NCBI RefSeq assembly: GCF_048564905.1
Contig: NC_133004.1
Coordinates: 44,250,105-44,314,104 of the forward strand
DNA length: 64,000 nucleotides
Origin: Vicugna pacos
Taxonomy: Eukaryota > Chordata > Mammalia > Artiodactyla > Camelidae
Direction of reading: 5' to 3'
A program made the translations under genes and the position numbers. The notes beneath the pieces were generated by a model. The model was not told the origin of the DNA and did not search any database. It saw only the letters and a program-made list of their open reading frames with translations. Positions 11,711 to 25,724 of the stretch are shown piece after piece (the stretch's first letter is position 1; each line of letters starts with the position of its first letter).

Positions 11711-13579
11711 AAAAAAATTTCTCCAAAGCTGTTCTGTCTTTACTGACAATGTACAGGAGTCATGTCTCAGGTCCTGACTTTCTTCCTCTGGCCTCCAGAA
11801 CTCGGGCAATAGAGGGAAAAGCAGAAGCCATCCATTCGAATGTGCCCGCGGCCCCGAGGGGCGGAAACCGGAGGACACGCCCCCGCCCGCCGCACAAGTC
11901 TCAAGGAAGGGCCAGGGCCTTCCCCACAGCGGCCCCCCACTTACCAGGTGGTCTGCCTGACCCCGCGGCCTGCACCCCTCCTTCCTCCCCGTCTTCCCAC
12001 CGCAAAGCCACAGTGGGAAATCAGATCCGTGCCTCCGGGGTGAACGCGGTAAACTGAGACGGTGGCCGCACCCGGGACTTGGGACCCACGGACCTGCCAA
12101 CTCCCCAGAGCCACCCTTAGGCACACGTGGCCATTTTCACCTGCACTAATTGAAAAGCTAAGTAAAAACTAAAGTTCAGTCCTTCGGTCACGTTCGCCCC
12201 ACTTCAAGCGTTCTCAGCTGTGCAGGACCGGGGCTGCAGGCTGGGCGGCGTGGACAAGGAAACCTTCCACTGCTGCAGAACATTCCAGACTCCATGGGTC
12301 CCTGCCAGCGAACCCAAGGGTAGGTGGGCCTGGAAAGCCTGTCCACACCACAGCTTCAGAGCAAAACATGACTGCTAAGCTGGATGAGCTGCCAGCCAAG
12401 TAACCACAGGCCAGGAGCTCCCGGTCGTGAGTGCCCTGGTTTACACGGGCTCCAGATACAGGCAGTGAGCGACCCGAGCCACCGTCCCTGGCTGGATCTA
12501 TCTGCCAAGCGGACCGGACGCTGATGTCCCCGTGGGTGGAGGTGGGGACACAAGCCTCCACTGTGCAACACCCCTCTTCCCAGGACCCCGTGGCCTCCAG
12601 CCTGCTCACTGCATCCACGTCATCAGATTTCACTCTAACTTGCTTTCAAAATCAGGTCCAAAGAGTGACTAAGTCTACAATTTTTTTTTTTCACCAAGGA
12701 ACACTCCAGCCAAGGCTTCCTGGTAACATATAGGAAGCTCCCGAATTTCATCAGTCAACTGGACCCAAGCCACGTGACAGGAGGCAGTGTTTCCGGGAAG
12801 GCTTTCCGTGGGCAGCGGTCCAGCCCGGCCTGTGCATCCATCCGAGCTTGACTCAGGCATGGGCTCCCTGCAGCCCATGATGAAACCCACTGCGGTGGCT
12901 CCCCAACGTCAAAGGAACACCCAACACGTCAGATCACCACCAGCCACTTTACATGGAGATGTGCACAAAATTGCAACATAAAGCTATCAAATTATTTTTT
13001 GAATTCTGTATGCTGCCCCGAAGAACCAGACTCTCTGTGAAACAGAGCAGCGTGAGCCTGGAGTGGGGCAGCGAGGCAGGCCCCCCAGAACACTAACCTT
13101 GTAACTGCCCATTTGGACCGATCACAAGTATCTTTTGTGTGATATGAATCACAAAAGGCAAAGCTCTTTCAGAACAGACGGAAGATCAGTTTTCTCCTCT
13201 GTGTAACATTGATTTACTGTGAGGAGGGAAGAAAGAAAAGTATTCACGGAGCAAAATCTCAGATGGGGGACGGAGAGTGAGTATTTATCTTTATCCAAAG
13301 GGGACCGTCTTTTTTTTTTTAACAAGTGTGCTTAGAAAGGTTCCAAGGAAAACCCCGAACAAGGACTGTGTCCTTAAAAACACGTTGTCACTGACATCCC
13401 TTGAGGGATGCGTCACTCCACGCCCACCCTGCTTCACTCTGCCTTTTCCTGGTGTCCCCACGCCCTCGGCTGAAGGGAAAAAGCGGGGGTGTCACTGGGG
13501 AACCCCACAGCATCCTACTTGGTTACGGGAAAATAACAGAAATAATTGGCAAGATGGCCAGTTCCATTTCAAATAAGCA

Positions 13580-14010
13580 GGAATTGACTGTACGTACAAA
13601 ACAATTACTAAAGTTACACCAAATTATGCCACAAGATGCCAATAAAGGCCAAAGACTACATTATACAACTTCCTTATTTCTACAAAAATGTACTGTCGCT
13701 TGACTTTTACAGCAAATTTAAAAGTCAGACTACATCGAAAAGCCCGAGCCTCTCAAAGATTTCCATTTTCAAAACCATGAGTTGCTGGGTGCAAGGGATC
13801 AAATTCAGCTACCTGTCAAAGAAAGATAAAATATACTTTTCTTTGTATAATAAGATATATTGACATTAGATGATTTACATAACTCAATCGATGTTTTTCT
13901 GAATGACCAACGTATGAGGTTATAAAATCATGTGCTGGTAGAAGATTTATTCAAAATGCAGGAGAGAGCAACAGATTTTAATGTAACAGAGTTTTACAGA
14001 AAGTCCACTG
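13580..14010. other. AT-rich repeat-poor intronic block
   Basis: This stretch of several hundred bases is much more AT-rich than its surroundings and matches no repeat that I recall. Short motifs include cacctgtc-like, agataa and tgatttacataa sequences. It could be conserved regulatory DNA or an unrecognised old element. Confidence 0.28.
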
Positions 14011-14259
14011 ACGAGGGTTCAGACTCCATCCTGCAATTAACCTTTAAGAAAGGGCCACTGTCAAGTTTTGGAGAGGCCCCGAACAACAGCATCCTCAGTC
14101 TTCTGACAGGCCTCCGAGAGGCTCCTCCCTCCTCCGGCTACACGTCAGGGTGAGTCTGGGTTTCCTTCATACGCGTCACAGAAACAAAGCATCACAACAG
14201 CCCCAAAGCGGGGGCGGCGGGGCAGTTCAGCTGTCTTCTATTCAGATGGACTTTTTACC

Positions 14260-14278
14260 AAAAAAAAAAAAAAAAAAA
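14260..14278. repeat. Poly-A run (19 A)
   Basis: An uninterrupted run of adenines. No SINE or LINE body is recognisable upstream, so it is probably a simple mononucleotide repeat rather than a retroelement tail. Confidence 0.8.
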
Positions 14279-15259
14279 GAATACCCTGACACTAAATGTT
14301 TTCGTTTGGGGAGACAGAGCCACTTTTTCATAAAAAATAGGCTTATTACTGCTATTTTTGAATAGAATAATAAATAGACTTTAATTTGTCAGGTCTAATT
14401 TCTAACATGCTAAGTATAACAAACAAATCTCACATAAACAGAAGTTCCCCGGGGACCTCAGTAATGTGTGAGGGTGTAAAAGGGCTCTTGGATCCAAAAC
14501 TCTGAGAGTGGCTGGCTAAACACACGCGTGGGGTACCGGGAGGCCTCTCTGCACACAGGCAACCGAGCACCGCGAAACGCAGGGGGCAGGTGCGGGGAAC
14601 ACCTGCAGAAGGGCCGGGGCCCCTGCCGAGGAAGGCGGACAGGGCACTGCGCAGCCCCGGGGGCTTAGAGCAGGTGGCAGGGCGGTCAGAGCCCAGCTCT
14701 GCACACACACTTTGGGGAGCACGATGTCCTCTGAGGGGACCAGCGGTTACATCGTCAGGTGACAAAGGGCAAGAGTTCCTTCTTAATCAAATCCCAGGTA
14801 AAATACCCACCCCGTTCTGTGCGTCTACTGGAGGTCGCTCTGAGGAGACAAAAGCCACAGGCTTGCAGGCAGTCCGGGACTGAGCGCCGGCGCCGGCAGG
14901 CCCGCGCCCAGCCAGCCCGGCACTAGCTCGCCTCCAGCGCACGCCAGGGTGGCAGGAAGAGCCCTCGGCGGTCGCACCCCAGAAGGGGGTCCCGTGAGGC
15001 CCACGGGGGTGCGCCCGTCACACAGCCGCCCTTCAGACCCCGGGACAACACAGCACACCCTCCTGGCTCCCCTTGACACTTCACAAGGTGTGTTCACACA
15101 CGCAAACTGCATTTGCTTTCCTTTCAATCAACCAGCAACATTTCACCAGAAAACCAGAATCTCGTGACCAGCGAGCAGCCATGACAACCATCTCCAAGCC
15201 CCTAACAAGCCACAACGCAGGGGCCTGTTTTCCAGGAAGCCAAAGCGAAAGGACTGTAT

Positions 15260-15660
15260 ATAATCCTCTCATTTTAACATGAAACACTTTAAATGTGGGG
15301 TAATTATGGAAATGAGGCATCGCTGTAATTCAAGTCGTCATTAATTTAGCAAGTTTATCCCGACATTCACGAGACGCAAAAACAGCAAATAGTGAATTAC
15401 TGTATCTCCGAACCAAACGCTTTCCTTTCATTTCAGCACAGAATTTCAAACAGAGCTGTGTCTTTTCTGAAAATACCATGAACACCATTAAAATTCTACT
15501 TAATACCCTTTGACCACCTACTAACCCAATTCCTTCATCAATGACAAAGGCTTTTATAAAGTTATTATAAATTCAACACACACTACAAGAAAAACACCAT
15601 CCTTCTCACAAATCGATTTTTCAAATACCATACCAATTTTCTTATATGAGGTGATAAGCC
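15260..15660. other. AT-rich block with homeodomain-type motifs, candidate enhancer
   Basis: A repeat-free AT-rich block in a GC-rich intron. It contains gggtaattatgg and gtcattaatttagcaag, both with TAATTA or ATTAAT cores of the kind found in developmental enhancers. There is no open frame of note. Proof of conservation would need a cross-species alignment. Confidence 0.3.
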
Positions 15661-17284
15661 CAAAAACCTCCCCGGGAACTCGGTGCTAGTAAGTGGCACG
15701 CACTTCCATCACCACCGGGTCCACACACTGGTTCCAGATTTGCTGCACTCCTCTGAACCTCTTAAAGTACGTTTTCAACAAGACAGTCTGACTTTGGACA
15801 AATAAATGTGATACACAGCAACTAACAACTGGCGGGGAAAGCAGTAGAAAGCACTTCTTGAGAGAAAATGCCACATTTTGTATTCTGACCACAGCATCCA
15901 GATGCAACCCCACGGGGTCCCACGGGGTCTAAAGCTTCGTTCGTTCCACTGAACGGTCCTCCTTCCGACACCCCCCTCCCCCTCCCCCGGCATCATTCCT
16001 CCAGCTTCCAGAGCAAACCGTCTCTTCCGTCTCTTCCATCCAGCCACCAGAGCAGAACCTCTTCCCTCCGAAGATGCTTCGGCCAAATCTCCTCCTCCCT
16101 AGTCCCGGGTCACCCTCTCCAGGTCTGATGGGTCAGGCTCGAGTGACAGCCTCCTGCGTGGCTCCATGGCCCTCCCAGCTCTGCGCCGGTCCACACACAT
16201 CCCTCCTCCCTGATCACTGCTCCCCCCTTGCGTGGAATCAGCCGGCACAACCTCAGGTCCCACCTTTTCTGGCTTCAGCTGCTGGAAACAGACCGATCTG
16301 ATCCCCTCTCTCGCCCCAGGTGCAAATCCCACCGGGCACATGGGCCCCTCCCAGATCAACCAACCAACCACCCGTGACGGAGGCATCGGGTCACATGTGG
16401 ACCCTGCGGCTCCCACTGGGCCGGGGGAGGCCCACGGAGGAGGGCCGGGGAGAAAGGAACACAGTTACTGTTTCCAGGGATGCCGGTCCTGACGAGCTCA
16501 GCAAACACCTGCTGTCTTCACCAAGTCTAGGGCGTTTTCTAATGAATTTCAAAATAAGTTCAACTTGGTAACTTCTGAATGATGGTTAGTAACTAACTCC
16601 ATGTTCTTCCAGTGACCAGTTGGAAGAGCAATGAGAAACCACGTCCTGTATGTTTTCCCAGGGCCTAAACAATTATTTATGTAGTAAAATGCTTTCGTGG
16701 TTACAATGAATTACTTTTTATCCCAGTACACTAACAGGAGCTATGATCTGTAACATCTGCCATGCACAACACGTCTCTGAGAGGGCAGAACACGTCAGCA
16801 AGGTGAAATACATATGCTGGCAGCCAAAATGAATGACAAGAGTACATACAGGGACACTAAATTTATGGACCCCAGCGATGACCATCAAAAGCTGCTCGGG
16901 GAGAGAAACAGAAGTGTCTGCTTCCTGCCAGAAGCGTGCACCGCTGCCTATGAGAGTTCTGGCTAAAAAAAACACCAGACTTCAGTCTGACCAAATCTCC
17001 AGGTCCAACAACAGATTTACAGGAACGACAGGGGAGAGGATGTTGTAAAAGGTCACAACAGAAATCCAGTCTGTAACAGCAGAGTATGATGAGGGGCAGG
17101 GCACATGACCCTGCTTCTTCAGAGAGAAAGAAAGAGAGAGAGATGGAGCCTCCAGCCTGAAAGAGACGGGAGAGACACGCCAACCAATCACGGTGTCTGG
17201 ACCTGATTTAGTTCCTGATTCAGACAGACACACTGTAAGAACAGAAAGGGGAAAAAAACCCATGGAATGGGAAGGGAATTCCAA

Positions 17285-17590
17285 ATACTGATTGGAAGTT
17301 TGATGACAGTAAGAAACTGTTATTAAGTTTTTGGTGTGATAATGAGATTGTGGTTAGGTTTTAAAAAAGGAATCTTTATCTGTTATTGAGATATTTACAG
17401 CCAGAGGGATATGACATTTTGGACTGGCTTCCAAACAACATGGGTGGGGGACAGGCGAGTAGGGACCAGGATAAGACGAGCAAGGCCACAACACGGCAGT
17501 CGGCAGTCGCAGAGGCTGGGTGACAGGAACGTGGATTCACTACTCTGTTTTCATGTTTGAAACTTTCTGCAGTAAAAGGAGCCATGCTCA
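17285..17590 (+). mobile_element. Old L1-type 3' end
   Basis: The order ggtgtgataatgagattgtg, then gatatttacagccagaggg, then gctgggtgacaggaacgtgg and tgtttgaaactttctgcagt, follows a common mammalian LINE 3' terminal region that ends in ccataataaaaagtt. Subfamily not assigned. Confidence 0.45.
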
Positions 17591-20189
17591 GCTCAGAAAA
17601 CTTGGAACTCACAGGAGAGTCAAGAGCAAAAAAGCGTCCCATAAAGCTCACTGCTCACAGAAGCTACCACACCAAGAAGTCCGCCCTCACGGCAACTGTT
17701 CACGTCTCTCATCCTTGTTCTATAGAAGAATTAGGAAAGGAGGCTGGGACAAAAGAGGGAAGAGCAAGTGCACGGCGGGGCACGGGTCTTTGCCTCTCAC
17801 TAGCACACCGCATCTAACCGAAACTCCAGACCCGCTGGGACAAAGGGCCACAGTCACACACCCACGTGCCCCCAGAAAGTGGTCACACGCCCCGGGCACC
17901 TGACTGTCTGCCTTGGAAACCGGCTGACTGGGGACACTGCTGCTCCTCGCACCATGGAAGCTGCGTATTCACTTAGTCACTGATTTTTCACTCAACAGAC
18001 ACAAGCTCGCTGTGTGCACACTGCCAGTCAGCTCCTGCACGGTGTTAATGGTAACGCGGGTCAGGATACAACTGACGATTAAAAAACTAATGGAATTAAT
18101 TTCAGTTTTAGAAAAACACGTGTTTAGGCATAAATGTGGGTAAATTCTGGTATTCTTCTTCAGCGTGTGTATCTTTGAGGGGACAGGAAAGGGAGGAATG
18201 GTGGGGGGTGTCAGGGACACAGAGGACAGGCAGAGTCACCCAGCGGGAAAAGGCATGACACCACAACACAAAGAAGAGCAACTGCAGCCACAAAATGCAG
18301 GCATTTTCAGTCTACAAGACTCCAACATGGCAAGAACGTTAAACTTATGGTGAAGAAATTCACAACTTCAAATACTCCTGGCAAAACCGTGTACCAAAGC
18401 CTGGGAGGACACAATTAATCCTGCCATTCTTTAAAAGTCAGCACTGAATTTCCCATTTCGAGGCGACAGAAACGTGGACATCCAACTTCCTTTCCCGGGA
18501 TGCGTGAAACATTTCTTGAGTACTTGCAAAGTGATGGGCCCCAGTGCTTTGACCTGAATCTAAAAAGAAGCTCACAGCAGCCTGCCCTATGGATGTGACT
18601 ATCTCAGTTACGTTTTCTGAAATAATAAAGAAGATGAAGCCACCCAGACTGCTGAACGTGTCTGTCCGCAGGCTCTGACGGTCTCGGAAGCAAACTGCCC
18701 TCTTCCAGGAAGGCATGGACGTCCACGTGGTGCTCTTCCACCAGCACGCTGGTTCTATGCCTGTGAATTCTACATGATGGCCTGCGTGGCTCTGGCTCAG
18801 AGCATCACTGAATCCCAGCACAGCCAGACGGGCACCGCGGGCAGAGCACCAGCCAGAGGGCGTGGGACGTCTGGGCTGTGGGACACAAGCCTGCTGGCAA
18901 GGAAGGCACCGCCACGAACACCAATCACGTTTCACAAACAATGGACTCAGCGCAGGCCTATTCTGCACGTGGTCTGAGGACTTCCTGGGCTGCAATTTCT
19001 TCCCCTGGAGTTAAAGAAAATACTAGTGCCTTGAAGATTCAGGGAGCCAGGCCTCCTCAGACGCGCACCCACTCAACAGCCAGGGGAGGAGCTCTGGAAG
19101 CCAGGCTGCTGCTTGGAAGAACTTAAAGAGCCTGAGCTCTGAAGGGATGCACCAGCAGAAGCAGGCCTCTCAGAGCCACAGGGCAGGGCGGGGAAGGCAC
19201 TGTTTGCTGTCACTTTCCCACGAGGGGCGTGACTGGCCCCAGAAGGCATTTAATGGCCCAGAACGGAGAGTGTGTGGTTAAGAAAAGACCAAACAGAGTA
19301 ATAGCAACCATGGGATAAAACACATCTTATTCAGGAGGACCTGATTTTATCAAAACACATACCTCCCATACTGGGGAAATGAAGTCTGAGTACACTCCCT
19401 TTCACGCCCTACGTGCCAGGGAGTCACTGAAAATTTTTCAATACAATACTTATGACCAAACATGCCCAGGCCTAGAAAGCAAATAAGTTTACAGAAGCAG
19501 GCTTTGGGCCCCGGGAATCACCCCAGCAAAAAATCCCTGGACTCGGGGTGCTTACAAAAGTGAGAGTCATTAGACAGTCAGTCAGAGACAAGTTGGAAAC
19601 CCCAAGCACGCTGGAGAAATATAAACACTAACGAGGAGTTAAAAGCAAGTACCTCACAGAAAAAGAAAGTGCCTGAAGACAGCAGAGTAGTGAAACAGGC
19701 TTTCTCCTGAACGACGGGTCTTGAGAAAGCGAGGACCTCCTGGGGCAGAGCGGCGGGGGGAGCCGGTGCCCCGGGAACCGGAAGAGGTGAGGAACACGAG
19801 GATGTTGCTAAAGCACTGGGGGCACCAGCGGCCTGTCCCCACCGCCAAGTGAGTGTGTCGGGTCCCCTTCTCCTAGTCCTGCCTCCCCTTCTGTCCTGTC
19901 CAGGAACCCCAACTGTGCTCTGAATGCCCCCAGTGCTGGGCACCCCTGACCTGTGTCCTCAGGAACACTGACAAGAGTGCATTTCCTGTCCTGATCCCAG
20001 CCCACTCTGCCACCTCACCCCTCTAGGGCCAAGTCGCTGCCCCTTCAGATCTGGTCCCCACTGCAGAGGACTGGGCCTTCGGGGCGGGGGCTGCAGCTGC
20101 TCCCCCTGGGACCCCCGCACCTCCCAGAGCTACAATGCTTGATGCAACCCTTCTCAGGATGCGTTTGCGGGCGAGCCGGGGTCCAGAAC

Positions 20190-20570
20190 AGGCGGGGAAG
20201 AGGGTAGGGAGACCCTGGGGTCCAGATCGGGGTGGGGGCAAGGGTGACCCTCAGGGTCCAGGCCAAGAGGGGTCAGGGACGACCCTCAAAGCCCAAAGCC
20301 CAGTCAGGGCAAGGGTCAAGAACGACACCGTGTCCTGATCCGGCGGGGATGGGGGACCCCAAGCTTTGGTCGGGAGAGGAGCAAGGGCGACCCCCGGGGC
20401 CCAGGCCGGGCAAGGGCCGGACCCGGCGGTAATCTGGGCTGCCCCCAACCCCTGCCCACGGCGGGCGGGGGCTCAGGCGTGAACTCCGTGTCCAAGTTGT
20501 GCGGGGATGGGGGCCAACCCCAAGGTGGGGGGAGGGGCAAGGGCGACCCTCGGGGCCCAGATCTCAGGCC
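20190..20570. repeat. Degenerate GC-rich minisatellite beside FOXK1 exon 1
   Basis: A core of about 36 bases built round gcaagggcgaccctcggggc recurs in decayed form near 20200, 20239, 20270, 20305, 20381 and 20537. A larger unit of about 156 to 158 bases is also visible, since cggggatggggg recurs at 20345 and 20503. It lies in intron 1 directly downstream of the splice donor and within the CpG island. Confidence 0.6.
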
Positions 20571-20665
20571 TCCCGGGGGCCGGGGCGGAGGGCTGCGGTC
20601 GACCTCGGGCCCAGGCCCCGCGGGGTCGAGGTGGCCCGGGGCCCCGGCCGGGCGGGGGCCGCGGC

Positions 20666-21540
<875 letters not shown>

Positions 21541-22285
21541 CGCAGAGAGGGAGGGACAGCTCACCTCAGCAGTCCCCTGGGCCCTCAAGGGCGGTCATAC
21601 TTAAGCACCAAAACTGAGGCTTTTCATGCTGTAACTGAAGTTTGCCTAAGGAGGCTGGCGGTCTGTGATGCCCTGTGTTCCTTGTTTGGAGTTACCCATT
21701 CGGTCAACAAATAGACGAATACCCCGGGACCCACGCTAGGCCTGCCCGGTAAACCCCTCGCAGTCTACTCCGGGAGGCGGGTGCCTGCTGAGGGGGTCTT
21801 CTGTGGAAATCCGGACTTGGTTGATTTAGGCACGGTCCAGATCCTGCAGTACTTCGTGCCTTCCTAATTCGGCCAGGTCCCCCTAAAAAGGGTGGCAGTG
21901 CCTCCTCATTTCCATCATTTAATAATTATTGATGTGAGAAAGCAGACCCTCCCCGGCAGAGCTTGCGGTGGGAGAGCTAGTGGGAGAGGCAGATGTGAAT
22001 CAAGTGCGCACTCGGCTGATAGAACACGACAGCTGTCTCCAGTCCCGGGAGGCTGTGCGGCCATACGCGGGCGGGTGGGGAGGTGCGCCTGCCTAGGGTG
22101 GGAAGCATGTCTGCTCACCCGCTGTCCAGCCTGGGGCTGCAACAGGTATTACCCCAACCATTGCATGACTGAATATATAGGTACAAACAGAGATCAGGGC
22201 TCGGGGAGCAAGTAGCACATTTTTACAAGAAGCTATAACAAGAAAACCTACCTGATGGTGGAGGAAGACAATGAAAACAGGAACA
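21541..22285. other. Intergenic, upstream flank of FOXK1
   Basis: CpG density falls abruptly after about 21540. The rest looks like ordinary unique intergenic sequence. A weak L2 or MIR-like phrase (cggtcaacaaatagacgaat) lies near 21700. No gene is seen. Confidence 0.5.
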
Positions 22286-22289
22286 GGGA

Positions 22290-22655
22290 TCTCCTCCCTG
22301 AGAAATGACACTTGAACTGAAGTCCAGGGGTGATGGGGGAGAGGGGGATGGGGGGAAAGCATTCCAGCCAAGGAGCAGCACATACTAAGGAAGGGTGCAC
22401 GGTGCCTTCCAGAGACTGACAGGGGCGCGTAAGTGGAAAAGAGAGCGTGACCACATCGCCACATCGGCTGAGCCACTTTAGTGACACAAGGACTTCCGTC
22501 TGATCTCAAAGGCAATGGAAACCACTGAGGGGTTTTAAGCAGAAAGACAACATGCAGTGGCCACATATGTGACGTGGAATCACTGGCTGTCGTGTGGAGC
22601 CTGAACTGGGAAGGGGTCAGCATGACTGTGGGAGGCCAACTGGGAAACCGGGAGA
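22290..22655 (-). mobile_element. L2 LINE relic
   Basis: In order on the plus strand it shows tgacacttgaactgaagtcc, gcattccagccaaggagcag, caaaggcaatggaaaccact and ggggttttaagcag. These are the reverse complement of successive L2 3' region blocks: the size-control phrase, gttccctctgcctggaatgc, cccattgcc and ctgcttaaaaccc. Confidence 0.52.
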
Positions 22656-22734
22656 CCAAGCAAGAGGCTGAAGGAAGGAGAGAGAGGGAGGGAGAGAAGT
22701 TCAGGGATTCAGCCACGTTCAGCCACGTTCATCT

Positions 22735-23345
22735 CAGACAGAGATGTTCACAGACACGCTGGTGGTGGGAGTGTAAAATGATGCAGCAGCTATGGAAAAT
22801 AGCCTTGTGGAAAACATATGATTACAACTCCACTGCTACGTATAAACCCCAGAGAATTGAAAGCAAGGTCTTGAAAAGATATTTATATGTTCAGAGTAGC
22901 ATTATTCACAATGTCCAAAAGATGGAAGCAAGCCAGAGGTCCATCAACATGTCCAATGGGACGTTATACAGCCTTGAAAAGAAAGGAAATTCTGATGCAT
23001 GAGACAATATGGATGAACCCTGAGGACATTACGCTCAGTGAAGTCGACCAGTCACAAAAAGAGAAGTACTGTAATGATTTAGCTCATATGAGGTCCCTAG
23101 AGGAGTCAAGTTCATAAACACAGAAAGTAGGATGGTTTCTTCTCTGGGGGCAGGGTATGAACAGGGAGTTGGTGTTTAATGGAAACAGAGCTTCAGTTTT
23201 GCAAGACGAAAGGTGTCAGAGATGACTGGTGGTGAGGGCTACGCCATAAAGTGAATGTACTTGATGCTACTGAAATGTACACTTAAAACAGCTAAGATGG
23301 TGAATTTATGTGACATGTATTTTACCACAATTATTTTCTTTTAAA
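22735..23345 (+). mobile_element. L1 3' portion (L1M type)
   Basis: The segment runs from ORF2 end to 3' UTR: ggtggtgggagtgtaaaatg, ttcacaatgtccaaaagatg, a gatggatgaaccct-like block, ggtgtttaatggaaacagag, and a terminal ggtgaatttatgtgacatg with ttttaccacaattat. This is the usual mammalian L1M 3' end and it is 5'-truncated. Confidence 0.78.
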
Positions 23346-23718
23346 GAGACAGATTTACGTACAACCTCCAAAGTTCTTTCCTCTGGCTCCTCTGAAGTGA
23401 TGTCGCACTTTTTCATGACAGGTCTTTTTGATAATAAGTGGGACATCCATGCTTCCAAGCCCCGGGGGCCAAACCACAGTGAATGTAAGGACTTCCGCAC
23501 AGACTCACAGGCCTGGACAATTCTTCACCTGAGGAGCAAGAACCCGTAGCACAGTGGCAGGAGCTCACGGGGCTGAGTCACGATGACCCTGCAATTCTAG
23601 ACACCGGCTTCACCTTGCAATTCCTTTCTCCTTAAGCAGCGAGCCTTTGGATATACCAACAGCTTCAACAGACAGGGCCAGAAAGAGGGCAATGAAAGGC
23701 CATTAAAGAATCAGAGTC

Positions 23719-23811
23719 TGGGGGGAAGGGATACTCAGGCGTAGAGCGCATGTTTAGCATGCACGAGGTCCTGGGGTCCATCCCCAGTACCTCCATTAAA
23801 AAAAAAAAAAA
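23719..23811 (+). mobile_element. Camelid tRNA-derived SINE
   Basis: The body runs from gggggaagggatactcaggc through gcatgcacgaggtcctggg to ccccagtacctccattaaa, followed by poly-A. An imperfect flanking repeat, agaatcagagtc at about 23708 and agaaccagaatc at about 23811, looks like a worn target duplication. Confidence 0.92.
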
Positions 23812-23984
23812 GAACCAGAATCGGAGGAAGTGCATTCTTCTCTCACTCTCTCTGGGTCTAGAGGGCATGCTAAAGGTGTCTCATGATCCATTCACTCAAA
23901 AAAGGGAAAATAAATAGCTTGCAATGGAGAACCCAGTCAACCGTTTGGAGCCTGCGACACCCAGGCTCACAGAATTCAAGGCGG

Positions 23985-24540
23985 TGCTGCCACTTTGGAG
24001 AACAGCTGGGCAGTTTTCTTATACAGTTCAACTAACTTACCGTGTGACCTGCCGTCAGTCCCATTACTAAGTGTTTTTTCAAGTGAAATGAAAACTTGTG
24101 TGGACACAAAAACCTGTGCAGGGCTGTTTACAGGGTCTTTGTTCATAAACACCCTGAACCGAACAACCCAACAACCCCAATGCACCTCACCTGGGGAGTG
24201 GGCAGCAAATCTTGGCACAACTATGTGATGGAATGCTATGTAGCAATTAAAAAGGAGCAAGGTATGCACATCCAGAACAGCACAAAAGATCCCAAATGCA
24301 CTGTGTATGCTTTCATTTATAGGGACATTCTGCAAAAAGTAGAACTAGAGAGACAGAAACAGGTAAGTGGCTCCAGGGGCTGGAGCGCTGGGGAGAGGCT
24401 GACCACAGCACAACACGGGGAGGTCTCAGGGGAGGAGGTGCTGACTGTGCTGGTGATTACAGCACTCCAGGTATTTGTCAAAGGCAGCTGAACTGTGCAC
24501 CAAAAAGAGTGAATTTTACTCTGCAAACATACCTTAATTT
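23985..24540 (+). mobile_element. L1 3' portion (L1M type)
   Basis: The order ggagaacagctgggcagttt, aagtgaaatgaaaacttgtg, atgtgatggaatgctatgta, ccaggggctggagcgctgg and attttactctgcaaacatac follows the end of L1 ORF2 and the 3' UTR. It is diverged and 5'-truncated, and lies in the same orientation as the previous L1. Confidence 0.72.
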
Positions 24541-25724
24541 AAAAAGCCTACAGAGGTGGTGATTATAGACCCCAAACAGGAATTCAGAGCCGTGCCTGTC
24601 CAATTCAGAGACCACCAGTCACAGCGGCTGAGTGCATTTATACTCCCGTTCAAATGAAATAAAATTAAACACTTCATTGTGTTTTGTGGCGTGAGCCGCA
24701 TTTCGAGCGCTCGATCTGGAGAGCCACTTGGCCGGCGACTGCTGCACTGGTCAGCGCAGGTGAAGAAGGTGCCCATAACGGGACCGCACTGCTCGGAGGG
24801 GAGGGGTGTGGCTGGGCTGCCCCCACCCCTCCCCCCGATCCTCCGAAGTCAGGGAGTCACACCGGCGGGCACCCTGCGGGCACGTAGCAGCTGCATCGCG
24901 AGACCCACAGAGACAGTGCGGCGGATTCGCCGTCCTGCCTCGAGCTGACGGGGTCCTCACTCGGGTTCCCGTTCCGGGTGGGTCTGTGCGAGGCAGCAGA
25001 GCAGGGCCCCCGCCTGTCACGAGACAGGACGCTGATGGAAACCCCTCAACTCTAGTCCGGTGGCGTCTGAAGGGGGGCGGATGGGGCTGAGGCGGGAAGC
25101 CTCCCACTCTGAAGGCTGCCAGGCCCCGCTTGCATCCTCGCATCTTCGAGTCTTCCTGAGCCTGGAGCTCAAGGAATATCTGGTGACCACCGGGGGAACC
25201 CAGACCATTCTCCGTCTCTCCGTCTACCCCTTCCTCTTCCTGCCTGCTGTCACTTCCTGCTGCTTCTGCGTCCTTCTCAGATCCTTCCTGCGTCCCCAGT
25301 ACTGCTTCCTGTCTGTCCACTGAGGCCCTGCGGTATGACATCACACAGTGTTGGGCATCTGACCATGACGGAGAAGGGCTGCACTTTTGTTCCTCAGCAA
25401 AAGATAGAGACAGAGACAGACAGACACAGACAGACAGAAAAATCCTGCAAGAAATACTTCCTCAATGAGACACCCCCGCTGCCGCAAAACCTGAGAGAGG
25501 TGGGGAAAAACCTGTGTCCTCAGCTCACCTGAAACAGGCTGATTGGTTTTTCTTTCACAGCCTCCTCCAGCCACCCTGTCATTTAGAACTCGCCCATATT
25601 TCCTAAACACCAATTCAGGAGAAGATATGTCTGACCTCGACACCACAGGAAATTTGTTCAAACGAAGCGGGGGTGCAAACTGCTCTTGACAGAACTCACG
25701 GGTGCAGGCATTCGGAAAAGAGAT
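24541..25724. other. Intergenic, no gene recognised
   Basis: Mostly unique sequence of moderate GC content. A moderately CpG-rich stretch at about 24690-24960 is too weak to call an island. Open frames lack protein character. A short GACA-type microsatellite lies inside. Confidence 0.5.
25405..25440. repeat. (GACA)n-type microsatellite
   Basis: An imperfect tandem of gaca and gaga units (agagacagacagacacagac). Confidence 0.75.

Noticed and set aside
11369-12124. Minus-strand open frame of about 251 codons in intron 1
   Set aside because: It crosses a truncated L1 tail and a possible L2 relic, and the protein has no family resemblance. A chance frame in GC-rich DNA.
13133-13156. Short inverted repeat TTTTGTG and CACAAAA with a 10-base loop
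   Set aside because: Seven-base AT-rich arms are common by chance and there is no supporting context such as a terminator or known RNA.
22712-22735. Duplicated ttcagccacg motif
   Set aside because: A ten-base local duplication at the edge of an L2 and an L1 relic, explained by slippage and without further structure.
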